A stretch of DNA of 64,000 bases, taken from Actinomycetales bacterium. GTDB taxonomy: Bacteria > Actinomycetota > Actinomycetes > Actinomycetales > Actinomycetaceae. Where the stretch lies: contig JAATFD010000003.1 in the NCBI GenBank assembly GCA_015655375.1, forward strand, positions 62,001-126,000, in the 5' to 3' direction. The notes beneath the pieces are model-generated. The model did no database searches. It had not been told where the DNA came from and saw only the letters and a program-made list of their open reading frames with translations. Every line of letters starts with the position of its first letter. Position 1 is the stretch's first letter. Shown here piece after piece: positions 27,505 through 35,589 of the stretch. The position numbers and the translations under genes were made by a program.

Positions 27505-28389
27505 TCAGTTCATGAGTCGAAAATGCTTTGTCACGATCTCGACGAATGCCCTGATCGGGACCCTCGACGCATTCTCTGTGCGCATCGCCAGGGACAACCG
27601 CCACCGGGGAAGCGAATCACTGAGTGGGACCACGGCACAGCCCTTGGCCTCGACCACGAGTGGGACGACCGACACACCCAGCCCCGCTGCGACGAAAAGG
27701 GGGATCGCGGGAACGGCGTTGACCTCCGCGATGATGTGGCGGGTCAGACCTCGTTCGCGCAGCGCCCGCTCGACCTCGAGTCGGTTGCCGTATCCCTCCA
27801 TGACATCGACCCAATTGTCATCTGCCAACTGCGCCAGTGAGACGGACCGCGTGTGCGCCAGAGGATGGCTCGACGGCAGAAGTGCGACATAAGGAGCGCT
27901 CGACAGCTCAACGGTCTCAAAATCGTTCCCATTGTCGAGGGCGACGAAGGCCAGATCGATCCGCCCTCGCAGAAGGTCCTCGGACAGACCCGTCGACCCC
28001 GATCGGGAGGCGCCCAAGGTGACGTCGATGCCCGGATGGAGTGCGCGAAAATCGCTGAGCGCCTCGGGCAGACGGTTGAGTTGCTCCATCGCCGTGAAAA
28101 TCCCGACGCGAAGCCGACCCCGCTCCCCGGCGGCGTTCTGACCCGCCCTCGTGCGTATCTCCTCAACGGCATCGAGGGCGACGCGCGCCTGTGGGAGCAG
28201 TTGCTCCCCGGCCTCGCTGATCCTCACCGAACGCGTGCTCCGGTCGAAGAGCGTGACCCCGAGTTCCCGCTCGAGGCTGCGCAGCCCGACCGAGACGGTC
28301 GACTGAGCAACGTCGAGGACATGGGCCGTCTCAGTGATGCTTTCCTCCGCCGCGACCGTCACGAAGTACTCGAGCAAACGTGTGTCCAT
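27505..28389 (-). CDS. LysR-family transcriptional regulator
   Basis: 294 residues, usual length. The N-terminal helix-turn-helix reads LDVAQSTVSVGLRSLERELG; the C-terminal part is the co-inducer-binding domain with FVALDNG and GLGVSVVPLVV. It is 156 bases upstream of the FMN reductase/cyd operon on the same strand; that gap would hold the promoter of the operon. It could control that operon, its own gene, or the broken gene that diverges from it. The inducer is unknown. Confidence 0.9.
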   Translation of the reverse strand: MDTRLLEYFVTVAAEESITETAHVLDVAQSTVSVGLRSLERELGVTLFDRSTRSVRISEAGEQLLPQARVALDAVEEIRTRAGQNAAGERGRLRVGIFTAMEQLNRLPEALSDFRALHPGIDVTLGASRSGSTGLSEDLLRGRIDLAFVALDNGNDFETVELSSAPYVALLPSSHPLAHTRSVSLAQLADDNWVDVMEGYGNRLEVERALRERGLTRHIIAEVNAVPAIPLFVAAGLGVSVVPLVVEAKGCAVVPLSDSLPRWRLSLAMRTENASRVPIRAFVEIVTKHFRLMN

Positions 28390-28529
28390 GGCCTGACTTT
28401 ATCGGGCAGACCGAATTCTCACCTGCCGATTCATGCTGATTCATCCTGTCAACCGACACGCGAGGGTGGTGCTGCCCTTCCATCGTGGAGCGGCGGCATA
28501 CGACCGCGCTACGGTGAGAAAGCCGCACC

Positions 28530-28811
28530 ATGATGAGATCGCCGCACCGCGATGACGACGCCCTCCCCAACGTCAGCGTCGTCCCTTGGAATCAGATCGA
28601 TTCCCTCGAATTCGCCTACACGCTGACCGGATCGCGGATCATCCAGGACCTCTTCTAGGGGATGGACGAGCGCACGGTCATCGCCCACTTCGCCGAGGGC
28701 ACTGTCGCGCCTGAGATCACGGAGCGCCTGGAGAAGCAGAACATCGAGGTCTTCAAGGAGGGGCTGGAGACATTCTTCGTCACCGGCCTTGTCCCGCCTA
28801 CGATTGGTGCA
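28530..28811 (+). pseudogene. Broken open frame with an internal TAG
   Basis: The frame starts at ATG 28530, runs 42 codons (ending SRIIQDLF), hits TAG at 28656-28658, and continues in the same frame for another ~50 codons of plausible coding composition (MDERTVIAHFAEGT, then FVTGLVPPTI). Codons on both sides are similarly GC-rich at third positions, so I read it as one protein segment interrupted by a stop. I do not recognise its family. It ends before the C69 dipeptidase start, suggesting a remnant of a longer gene. Confidence 0.5.
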
Positions 28812-28834
28812 GGACAACGACGAAGGAGCTCCAC

Positions 28835-30346
28835 ATGGGGTGCACGACGATTTTGGTGGGCAAGAACGCGAGCTATGACGGGTCACCGTTGGTGGCCCGC
28901 AACGAGGACTCGGCCAACGGCGAATACAACCCGAAGAGGGTCATCGTCGTCCACCCCGAGGACCAGCCGCGCGCCTATGCCAGCGTCATCGCACACCTGA
29001 AGATTGACCTGCCCGAGGAGCCGCTGCGCTACACCGCCGTCCCCAATGCGATCCTCGACCAGGGTATCTGGGGCGAGGCCGGCATCAATGCCGCAAACGT
29101 CGCCATGAGCGCCACCGAGACTCTGACGACGAACGAGCGCGTGCTCGGCGCGGATCCCTTCGTCGAGTACCAACCCAGCCAGGGGAAGCCGGACGAGCCT
29201 GGATTCACACCCGAGGTCCCTGGAGGCATCGGCGAGGAAGACTTCCTCACACTGGTCCTGCCCTACATCCGTTCCGCGCGCGAGGGCGTCGCTCGTCTGG
29301 GCGCTCTGCTTGAGCAATACGGCACCTATGAGATGAACGGCGTGGCCTTCAGTGACGTCGACGAGATCTGGTGGTTGGAGACGGTCGGCGGACACCATTG
29401 GATCGCCAAACGCGTCCCCGATGACGAGTACGTCACCATGCCCAACCAGCTCGGCATCGACCGTTTCGACCTCGACGATGCCCTCAGTGAGGGCCGCGAC
29501 CACCTGGCCAGCTCGGATCTGCGCGAGTTCATCGCCGATAATTTCCTCGACCTGTCCCTGGACGGTTCGCTCAATCCGCGCGACGCGTTTGGATCGCATT
29601 CGGACGCCGATCACGTCTACAACACCCCGCGCGCCTGGTACATGCAGCGAACTCTCAATCCGACCAGCGAGGACTGGAACGGCCCAAGCCCGCTGCACAC
29701 ACCCTTCTCCGACGACTTGCCGTGGAGCCGTCGCCCGGAGCGCAAGCTGACGATCGAGGACGTGAAGTATGTGCTGAGCGCCCACTACCAGGGCACGCCG
29801 TACGATCCGTACTCCCGCCTCGGCAGCGATGCCGAGCGCCACCTGCTGCGTCCGATCGGGATCAACCGACACTCCCAGTTGTCGATCCTGCAGATCCGGC
29901 CGTACTGCCCCGAGTCGAGTCGATCGATCCAGTGGGCCGCGTTCGCCTCGAACCCTTTCAATACGCTGGTGCCGCTGTACACGAACGTTGACACGACTCC
30001 CGAGTATCTGTCGAGCACGACCGGGCGCGTCACGACGGACACCCTGTATTGGTCGAGCCGGATCATCGCTGCACTGGCCGATGCCCACTTCGCCGAGACG
30101 ATCCCGCAGATCGAGCGCTACCAGGAGAAGACCCTGGCTGCCGGTCACGCGCTGATCCATGCCACCGACACCACACTGGCTGAGTCGGGAACCGCGCTCG
30201 GCGAGGCCGCTGTCCGGGAGGCGCTCGCCGCTGCCAACGATGCGATCGCCGAAACCGTGCGCACCGAGACAGACAAACTGCTGGACTCCGTGCTGTTCAT
30301 CGCGAGCAACGGGATGCACAACCGTTTCTCCCGTTCGGACGGCTGA
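28835..30346 (+). CDS. C69-family dipeptidase (PepD-like)
   Basis: 503 residues, N-terminal nucleophile hydrolase. Cys3 in MGCTTI is the expected nucleophile after removal of the leader, and LVARNEDS follows with the conserved Arg/Asp. Later motifs IWWLETVGGHHW, RVPDDEYV and ILQIRPYCP are typical. It hydrolyses dipeptides, chiefly in the cytoplasm or at the surface; no signal peptide is visible. GAAGGAGC precedes the ATG at 8 bases. Usual length is ~470-500, so the protein is complete. Confidence 0.9.
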   Translation: MGCTTILVGKNASYDGSPLVARNEDSANGEYNPKRVIVVHPEDQPRAYASVIAHLKIDLPEEPLRYTAVPNAILDQGIWGEAGINAANVAMSATETLTTNERVLGADPFVEYQPSQGKPDEPGFTPEVPGGIGEEDFLTLVLPYIRSAREGVARLGALLEQYGTYEMNGVAFSDVDEIWWLETVGGHHWIAKRVPDDEYVTMPNQLGIDRFDLDDALSEGRDHLASSDLREFIADNFLDLSLDGSLNPRDAFGSHSDADHVYNTPRAWYMQRTLNPTSEDWNGPSPLHTPFSDDLPWSRRPERKLTIEDVKYVLSAHYQGTPYDPYSRLGSDAERHLLRPIGINRHSQLSILQIRPYCPESSRSIQWAAFASNPFNTLVPLYTNVDTTPEYLSSTTGRVTTDTLYWSSRIIAALADAHFAETIPQIERYQEKTLAAGHALIHATDTTLAESGTALGEAAVREALAAANDAIAETVRTETDKLLDSVLFIASNGMHNRFSRSDG

Positions 30347-30460
30347 TCGCGGGCAGCCCGCCGTTTGTGTTGCGGATGCTCAACGAATCACTGCCAGCTG
30401 AATGAACCGATGCGCCAATCTGGTCACGAATCGTGGCAGCGAGATCGCATCGAGGTAGCT

Positions 30461-30502
30461 CCTGCACATTGAGGGGGCTACGGGGCTGCCTCAATGTGCA
30501 GG
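30461..30502. repeat. Perfect 14-base inverted repeat after the dipeptidase gene
   Basis: CCTGCACATTGAGG (30461-30474) pairs exactly with CCTCAATGTGCAGG (30489-30502) around a 14-base loop. It lies between the dipeptidase stop and the tRNA terminator. No T-run follows, so it may be a processing or protein-binding site rather than a terminator. Its CTCAATG core recalls the repeat family at 20328 and 40657, but the rest differs. Confidence 0.6.
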
Positions 30503-30546
30503 CTCTTCCTCAATCCGCACTCACCAGCCGCCCCTCAAGCATAGAA

Positions 30547-30590
30547 AACCGCCTCTGACCCGGGATCATTTTCCCCGGTCAGAGGCGGTT
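30547..30590 (-). terminator. Rho-independent terminator for the tRNA-Ser genes
   Basis: A 14-base perfect stem (AACCGCCTCTGACC with GGTCAGAGGCGGTT) encloses a GC-rich inner stem. Read on the minus strand the hairpin is followed by GGTTTTCTAT, a short T-run. It lies 16 bases past the 3' end of tRNA-Ser(GCU), consistent with ending minus-strand transcription. Confidence 0.85.
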
Positions 30591-30605
30591 CCCTCTTCAC
30601 ACGAG

Positions 30606-30694
30606 CGGAGACGGAGGGATTTGAACCCTCGAGGGGCGTGAACCCCTACCTCCTTAGCAGGGAGGCGCACTCGACCTGGCTATGCGACGTCTCC
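30606..30694 (-). tRNA. tRNA-Ser (anticodon GCU)
   Basis: 89 bases on the minus strand: acceptor GGAGACG with CGTCTCC, discriminator G (typical of serine), long variable arm, anticodon arm CTCC-CTGCTAA-GGAG with GCT, T-arm GGTTCAAATCC. CCA is not encoded. It decodes AGC and AGU. Confidence 0.97.
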
Positions 30695-30838
30695 AGTGCC
30701 CACCCAGAATACCGGGAGGTGGCCGCTGACAAAAATCGACTCACGACCGACCCCGGTACCCTCGCAGGCACCCGGCACCCTGAACCGACGTCACCGACCC
30801 CTGCGGGAGGAACCAGCGGCGCCCAGACGGAGCACCCG

Positions 30839-30925
30839 CGGAGAGCAAGGGATTCGAACCCTTGGTGCCATTGCTGACACAACGGTTTTCAAGACCGTCA
30901 CCTTCGGCCGCTCGGTCAGCTCTCC
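30839..30925 (-). tRNA. tRNA-Ser (anticodon UGA)
   Basis: 87 bases on the minus strand: acceptor GGAGAGC with GCTCTCC, discriminator G, anticodon arm ACGGT-CTTGAAA-ACCGT with anticodon TGA, long variable arm, T-arm GGTTCGAATCC. It decodes UCA-type serine codons. It is 144 bases upstream of the other tRNA-Ser and probably shares its transcript. Confidence 0.97.
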
Positions 30926-30987
30926 AGGCCATCCGATTCTAGCGGCTCTTCCGTGCGGTCCGTCGTGCTCAGCGCCACAATGGGAAC

Positions 30988-32097
30988 ATGCACACCCTGA
31001 TCCCCTTGGCTGAGACGCGTCCGGACGACCCCGCGGTCATTCCCCTGGACTCTCACTTGGCGCTCTCCGACCGCCCGGACCCGCAACCCGGACCCGGCCA
31101 GGTCGTCATCCGCGTGTTCGCCGCCGGGGTCAATCGCGCCGACCTCGCCCAGTCGCGAGGCCACTACGCCCCACCCGCGGGCGCCCCCGTTCCCCTCGGC
31201 CTCGAATGCGCGGGCATCATCGCCGCCGTCGGTCTAGACGTCCACGACCTCCACGAGGGCGACGCCGTGTGCGCCCTCGTTCCCGGTGGGGCATGCGCCG
31301 AACTGTGCGTGGCGGATCGGGGGTGTGTCCTCCCACTGCCGCTGGACGCCGTCGACTCTACGTTCTCCGCCCCCGCGGGCTTCTCCGCTCTGTCCGATCC
31401 AGATGCCCACGCCCGCCTGATCCGCGAGCGCGCACCCTTCGCCCTCGCTGCCACCCTCGTCGAGGCCGCCACCACCGCGTGGCTCAACTTGGTCGAGGTC
31501 GGTGGAATCTCTCCGGACCCCGCTGTCAACATCGCAGCGAATCGCGCCGTCCTCATCCACGGTGGCACCGGCTCCATCGGAACCGTCGCCATCCAGATCG
31601 CGCGGACACTGGGATGCCGCGTTCTCGCCACAGCGGGTTCGCGCGGACACGCGGACGCCTGCATCGCCCTCGGCGCGCATGCAGCCCTCGATCGTCACGA
31701 GGACGTGCCCCGCTTCGTGGCCGAGCGGACCGACGGACGCGGCGTCGACGTCATCCTCGATGTGACCGGCGCCGATGCTTTGGGCGCCAACCTCCGGTCA
31801 CTGGCCCGTGGGGGCGTCCTCGCTGTCATCGGGTTGCTCGGGGGAGACCACGCCGAACTCGACCTCGCCGCACTGCTCTCGCGCTGTCTGACGGTCCGCG
31901 GCACGACGCTGCGCTCCCAACCGCTCCCCGTCAAGACACGCCTGTGCCAGGAGGTCACCGCCCGCGTGTGGCCAATGGTCCGAGACGGCCACATCCGTCC
32001 CGTCCTCGGCGGCGTCTGGGCACTGGACGAGGCCGCCGCAGCTCACGACCAGGTGCTCCACCGCAACCGCATCGGTTCCCACGTCCTGCTGCCCTGA
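30988..32097 (+). CDS. Zinc-independent quinone oxidoreductase (MDR family)
   Basis: 369 residues. The N-terminal GroES-like domain has AAGVNRADLAQSRGHY, typical of PIG3/quinone oxidoreductase, and the nucleotide fold has VLIHGGTGSIGTVAIQIA. An insert around residues 125-152 is longer than in most relatives. It reduces quinones or enals with NADPH. CACAAT ends 6 bases before the ATG and no Shine-Dalgarno is seen, suggesting a leaderless message. Confidence 0.85.
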   Translation: MHTLIPLAETRPDDPAVIPLDSHLALSDRPDPQPGPGQVVIRVFAAGVNRADLAQSRGHYAPPAGAPVPLGLECAGIIAAVGLDVHDLHEGDAVCALVPGGACAELCVADRGCVLPLPLDAVDSTFSAPAGFSALSDPDAHARLIRERAPFALAATLVEAATTAWLNLVEVGGISPDPAVNIAANRAVLIHGGTGSIGTVAIQIARTLGCRVLATAGSRGHADACIALGAHAALDRHEDVPRFVAERTDGRGVDVILDVTGADALGANLRSLARGGVLAVIGLLGGDHAELDLAALLSRCLTVRGTTLRSQPLPVKTRLCQEVTARVWPMVRDGHIRPVLGGVWALDEAAAAHDQVLHRNRIGSHVLLP

Positions 32098-32120
32098 CGA
32101 GGACGTCGCGGACGCTCGGC

Positions 32121-33038
32121 TCAAGCGATCGCGCCCACCTCGACGGCGGCAACCTCGCTGTTACTCGAGTCCCCTCGGCCATAACGCCGGGAACTCCGTC
32201 GACCCCAAGCCTCGGCGGCCTTCGAGATCGCGAGGTTGACGAGAATGTAGACAGCGGTCACCAACAGGTAGGTCTGGATCAGGTGGTTCGTCGAGGACAC
32301 GAGGACCTTCGCCGAATACTGCAGTTCCGAGTACGACACCGCGTACCCCAGGGTCGTGTCCTTGAGCAGGACGACCACCTGGGCGAGCAACGCGGGCAGG
32401 ACCAGGCGAATGGCCTGGGGCATGACGACCAAGCGCATCGTCTGCCACCGCGTCATCCCGACGGCCTCGGCCGCCTCGGTCTGCCCAGCGGGAAGGGCGA
32501 GGACGCCAGCGCGGAAGACCTCCGCGATCGTCGCCCCCGAGCACAGCCCGATCGGGATCACGAGCTTCCAGTAGAGGTCCGGATTGATGTCGTAGCGCGG
32601 CAGAGCGATGAAGAAGATGTAGATCAGCAGGAGCAGCGGCATCGACCGGAAGACCTCGATGATCGCGATCGAGATCCACCGGATGACGCGGATCCGCCCC
32701 ATGCGTCCCATCGCCAGGATCAGGCCCAACGGCAGTGCGATCGCCCCGGCACCCAGGGCCCCGAGCATCGTGTGGCCGAGCCCCTTGAGCAGGTAGCGGA
32801 TGACCGGCCACTGGGTGAACTCGATCCACTTTCCGGCCGCCAATTGGCCGTTCTCGGCGAAGAGATGGACGGCCCATGCGATCCCGGCCGCGATGAGGAC
32901 CAGGGAGAGGACGGTCAACCAGCGGATCACCGCCTGCGTGCGAGGACCGGGCTCGTCGAAGATCGCGGAGGCACCGGAACCCGAGCTCGGACGATGCCGC
33001 ACCCGGTCCACGCCCCGCGTCACTGTCTGTGGGTTCAT
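32121..33038 (-). CDS. Polar amino acid ABC permease (GluD-like)
   Basis: 305 residues; about five to six helices and the EAA-type coupling loop LPAGQTEAAEAVGMTRWQ. The C-terminus has an extra basic region. The long hydrophilic N-terminus (~40 residues) is typical of actinobacterial GluD. The ATG overlaps the partner permease stop as ATGA. Confidence 0.88.
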   Translation of the reverse strand: MNPQTVTRGVDRVRHRPSSGSGASAIFDEPGPRTQAVIRWLTVLSLVLIAAGIAWAVHLFAENGQLAAGKWIEFTQWPVIRYLLKGLGHTMLGALGAGAIALPLGLILAMGRMGRIRVIRWISIAIIEVFRSMPLLLLIYIFFIALPRYDINPDLYWKLVIPIGLCSGATIAEVFRAGVLALPAGQTEAAEAVGMTRWQTMRLVVMPQAIRLVLPALLAQVVVLLKDTTLGYAVSYSELQYSAKVLVSSTNHLIQTYLLVTAVYILVNLAISKAAEAWGRRSSRRYGRGDSSNSEVAAVEVGAIA

Positions 33039-33676
33039 CGCAGGACTCTCAGCTTCTTCTCCAAGCGCGCGCCCACGGCTCCGGCTCCGAGCGCGACGAC
33101 CAGGTACATCGCCGCCGCGACGGCGAAGGTCTCCAGTCCCAGGGCTTCACGGTTGTTGATCCAGGAGACCGTTGCCGTCAGGTCCTGTACGCCGACCACC
33201 CCGGCTAACGAGGACGACAGGAGCACCGCGATGAAGACCGTGACGATCGGTTGGACCATCGATCGGAAGGCCTGTGGCAGGACGATCTGACCGAGGACCC
33301 CCGAGAAGGAAAACCCCAGGGAGCGGGCGGCCTCGATCTGCCCGGTGGGCACGGCGTTGATCCCACCGCGCACCGCCTCGCACAGGAATGCGCCACCCAC
33401 ACAGATCATCGCGACAATCACCGAGGTCATGTACGACATCGAGAGGCCGATCTCGGGCAAGGCGTAGACCACGACGATCATCAGGCTCATCAGTGGCACG
33501 TTGCGGAAGACCTCGACGAAGATCGCGCCGACGACCCGCAAGGGCGCTATCGGACTGATCCGAAAGATCGCGATGATCGTTCCGACGATGACCGCTCCAA
33601 GGAACGCGATCACCGTCAGCTCCAGAGTGATACCGAATCCGGAGAGGAATTCACCCCGGTAGTCCCACAGGGCCAT
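33035..33676 (-). CDS. Polar amino acid ABC permease (GluC-like)
   Basis: 213 residues, with coupling loop VPTGQIEAARSLGFSFSG. It forms the channel with the downstream permease. It lies 52 bases after the binding-protein gene. GAGGAGG lies upstream of the ATG at 14-base spacing. Confidence 0.88.
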   Translation of the reverse strand: MALWDYRGEFLSGFGITLELTVIAFLGAVIVGTIIAIFRISPIAPLRVVGAIFVEVFRNVPLMSLMIVVVYALPEIGLSMSYMTSVIVAMICVGGAFLCEAVRGGINAVPTGQIEAARSLGFSFSGVLGQIVLPQAFRSMVQPIVTVFIAVLLSSSLAGVVGVQDLTATVSWINNREALGLETFAVAAAMYLVVALGAGAVGARLEKKLRVLR

Positions 33677-33728
33677 GGTCAGTCACTGCCTCCTCGGTCC
33701 CGCGCCGTCCTGCCCGATACCACCCGTG

Positions 33729-34706
33729 TCAGTCAGTCTTGCCGATCTCGGGCGGAGTCGGCTCGGACTCCAGACCGGTCTTGTCCTGGATCGTCGTCTT
33801 CCACAGGTTCAACCAGGTGCCGTCGTCCTCGATCTTCTGCAGGAAGGCATTGACGAACTCGACGCCATCGGAGTCCTTCGGCAGGCCGATTCCGTAGAGG
33901 TCCTCGGTGCCGAGCGACGCGCCCGCGACGACTTCGAGATCGTCGTTCTGGGTGACGTTGTTCAGCAGCAACGTCTGGTCGATGACGTAGGCGTCGGCCC
34001 GCCCCTGCTGGACGGCCTGGACACATTGGGCATTGTCAGGAAGGGAGAGGACCGTCGCATCGGGTGCGTACGTGGCAAGTGTCGTCTCGCCGGTGGATCC
34101 GGACTGCGTGGCGACGGTCTTTCCGGCCAGATCGGCGACGCTGGTGATGGCAGTGTCCCCCTTCTTGACGAGGATGCCTGCCGACGAGGAGTAGTACGGA
34201 CCCGCGAACGAAATCCGCTCCTGGCGTGCTGGCGTGATCGAGTAGGTCGCCGCGACGAGGTCGACCTGCTTGTTGACCAGGAGGTCCTCGCGGGTGTCAG
34301 AGGTGACCTGTGTGACCGCAGTCTTCGAGGCGTCCCCGAGAATGTAGCGGGCGAGCAGCTGGGTGAGCCCGGCGTCGAAGCCGACGTCGGTTCCCGTCGT
34401 CAGATCCTGCTTGGAGAAGAGCACCGAGGTCTCGACGCCGCCGACCTTGAGGGTCCCGGCATCGCGGACCGACTTCGCCCACTCGTTGGCCTCGACCGTG
34501 GCGTCATCAGCGACCGGACCACTATTGACGATCGTGTCATATGCGGAGTCCGAGGACGAGAAGGTCCCACCTCCGCTCGATGAGTCAGAACCGGAGGCAG
34601 GCGAGGAGTCGGATGACCCGCAGGCCGTCAGGGCGATCGCGGTGATCACGGCGACACCGGCCGCGGCGAGACGGGCCGTCGTTCGTGAGGAATACAGAAT
34701 GGACAT
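33729..34706 (-). CDS. Glutamate/polar amino acid-binding lipoprotein
   Basis: 325 residues. The signal peptide ends in lipobox ALTAC (Cys29) followed by Gly/Ser-rich linker. The mature protein has family 3 signatures: DVGFDAGLTQLLARYILG, VAATYSITPARQERISFAGPYY. It captures an acidic or polar amino acid for the two downstream permeases. ATG 34706 fits the signal peptide; the frame is open to 34748. No ATPase gene of the GluA type follows in this operon. Confidence 0.9.
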   Translation of the reverse strand: MSILYSSRTTARLAAAGVAVITAIALTACGSSDSSPASGSDSSSGGGTFSSSDSAYDTIVNSGPVADDATVEANEWAKSVRDAGTLKVGGVETSVLFSKQDLTTGTDVGFDAGLTQLLARYILGDASKTAVTQVTSDTREDLLVNKQVDLVAATYSITPARQERISFAGPYYSSSAGILVKKGDTAITSVADLAGKTVATQSGSTGETTLATYAPDATVLSLPDNAQCVQAVQQGRADAYVIDQTLLLNNVTQNDDLEVVAGASLGTEDLYGIGLPKDSDGVEFVNAFLQKIEDDGTWLNLWKTTIQDKTGLESEPTPPEIGKTD

Positions 34707-34756
34707 CAAGTGCTCTCTTTCGATTGTGCGCCACCAGGGCGCGGACACATCTTGGT

Positions 34757-35500
34757 CTAGGCGGCAACGTCCAGGGGAATCCGGGCTCGCAGATGGTCGA
34801 GCAGGGCAACCACGCCCGCGGGGTCGGCTGCAGGGTCCTCAGGGTGCCATTGGACGGCGACGACCGGGGCGCTTTCGTGCTCGATCGCTTCAATGACTCC
34901 CCCAGGCCCGGAGGCGACCTCGACCAGTCCCTCACCCAGACTATCCACTGCCTGGTGGTGGGCGGAATGGACGGACGTCGAACGGATCGCCGAGGCGAAC
35001 TCTCGACCGGCATCCACCGTGAGGTCGTGACGGGCGAAGACATGATCATCAAGCAAGGTCTCCGAGCGGTGACCGGGCTCGGACAGGTCCCGAATCAGGG
35101 CTCCTCCCTGGGCAACGTTGACGATCTGGATCCCGCGGCAGATCCCCAACAGCGGCGTTCCCTCCTTCACGGCCTCGTGCACGAGGGCGATCTGGGCGAG
35201 GTCGGCCCGCCGGTAATGCGGGGATTCATGGGGATAGGGGCCCGAAACGCCGTAGAGATCCGGGGACACGTCCTCGCCGCCGAGGATGACGACGGCGGCA
35301 GCGGAGTGGCCTCGCACAAGAGTCGTCTCCACACCGTCGTTCTCGGCGAAAGCGCACTCGACCTCCCAGTCACGGGCAGCGATCCCGGTCAGGCGTTCAG
35401 ACAGCATTGACACCAGTCGCTGGAAGCGCGGAGCATCTGGGCGATCGCTGACGACGTTCGAGACGAGGAGCCTCGGCCTGTCTGACTGCGTGGAGGACAT
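34757..35500 (-). CDS. Class I glutamine amidotransferase-like hydrolase (C26, PuuD-like)
   Basis: 247 residues. Nucleophile Cys in LLGICRGIQIVN, and the His/Glu pair in QWHPED, with GGEDVSPDLYG before, define peptidase C26/gamma-glutamyl-GABA hydrolase. It frees glutamate from gamma-glutamyl amides. ATG 35500 has GGTGAGG ahead. It lies 50 bases upstream of the glutamate-binding lipoprotein, in one operon, suggesting that glutamate released from gamma-glutamyl compounds and glutamate uptake are linked. Confidence 0.8.
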   Translation of the reverse strand: MSSTQSDRPRLLVSNVVSDRPDAPRFQRLVSMLSERLTGIAARDWEVECAFAENDGVETTLVRGHSAAAVVILGGEDVSPDLYGVSGPYPHESPHYRRADLAQIALVHEAVKEGTPLLGICRGIQIVNVAQGGALIRDLSEPGHRSETLLDDHVFARHDLTVDAGREFASAIRSTSVHSAHHQAVDSLGEGLVEVASGPGGVIEAIEHESAPVVAVQWHPEDPAADPAGVVALLDHLRARIPLDVAA

Positions 35501-35589
35501 GCCCTCACCGTGCCACCGCACGCCCCGGGCAACAACAGACGTCTCACTCTCCGGGAGTCGATGACACAGTCTTGCGAGGCACCGGCTTT

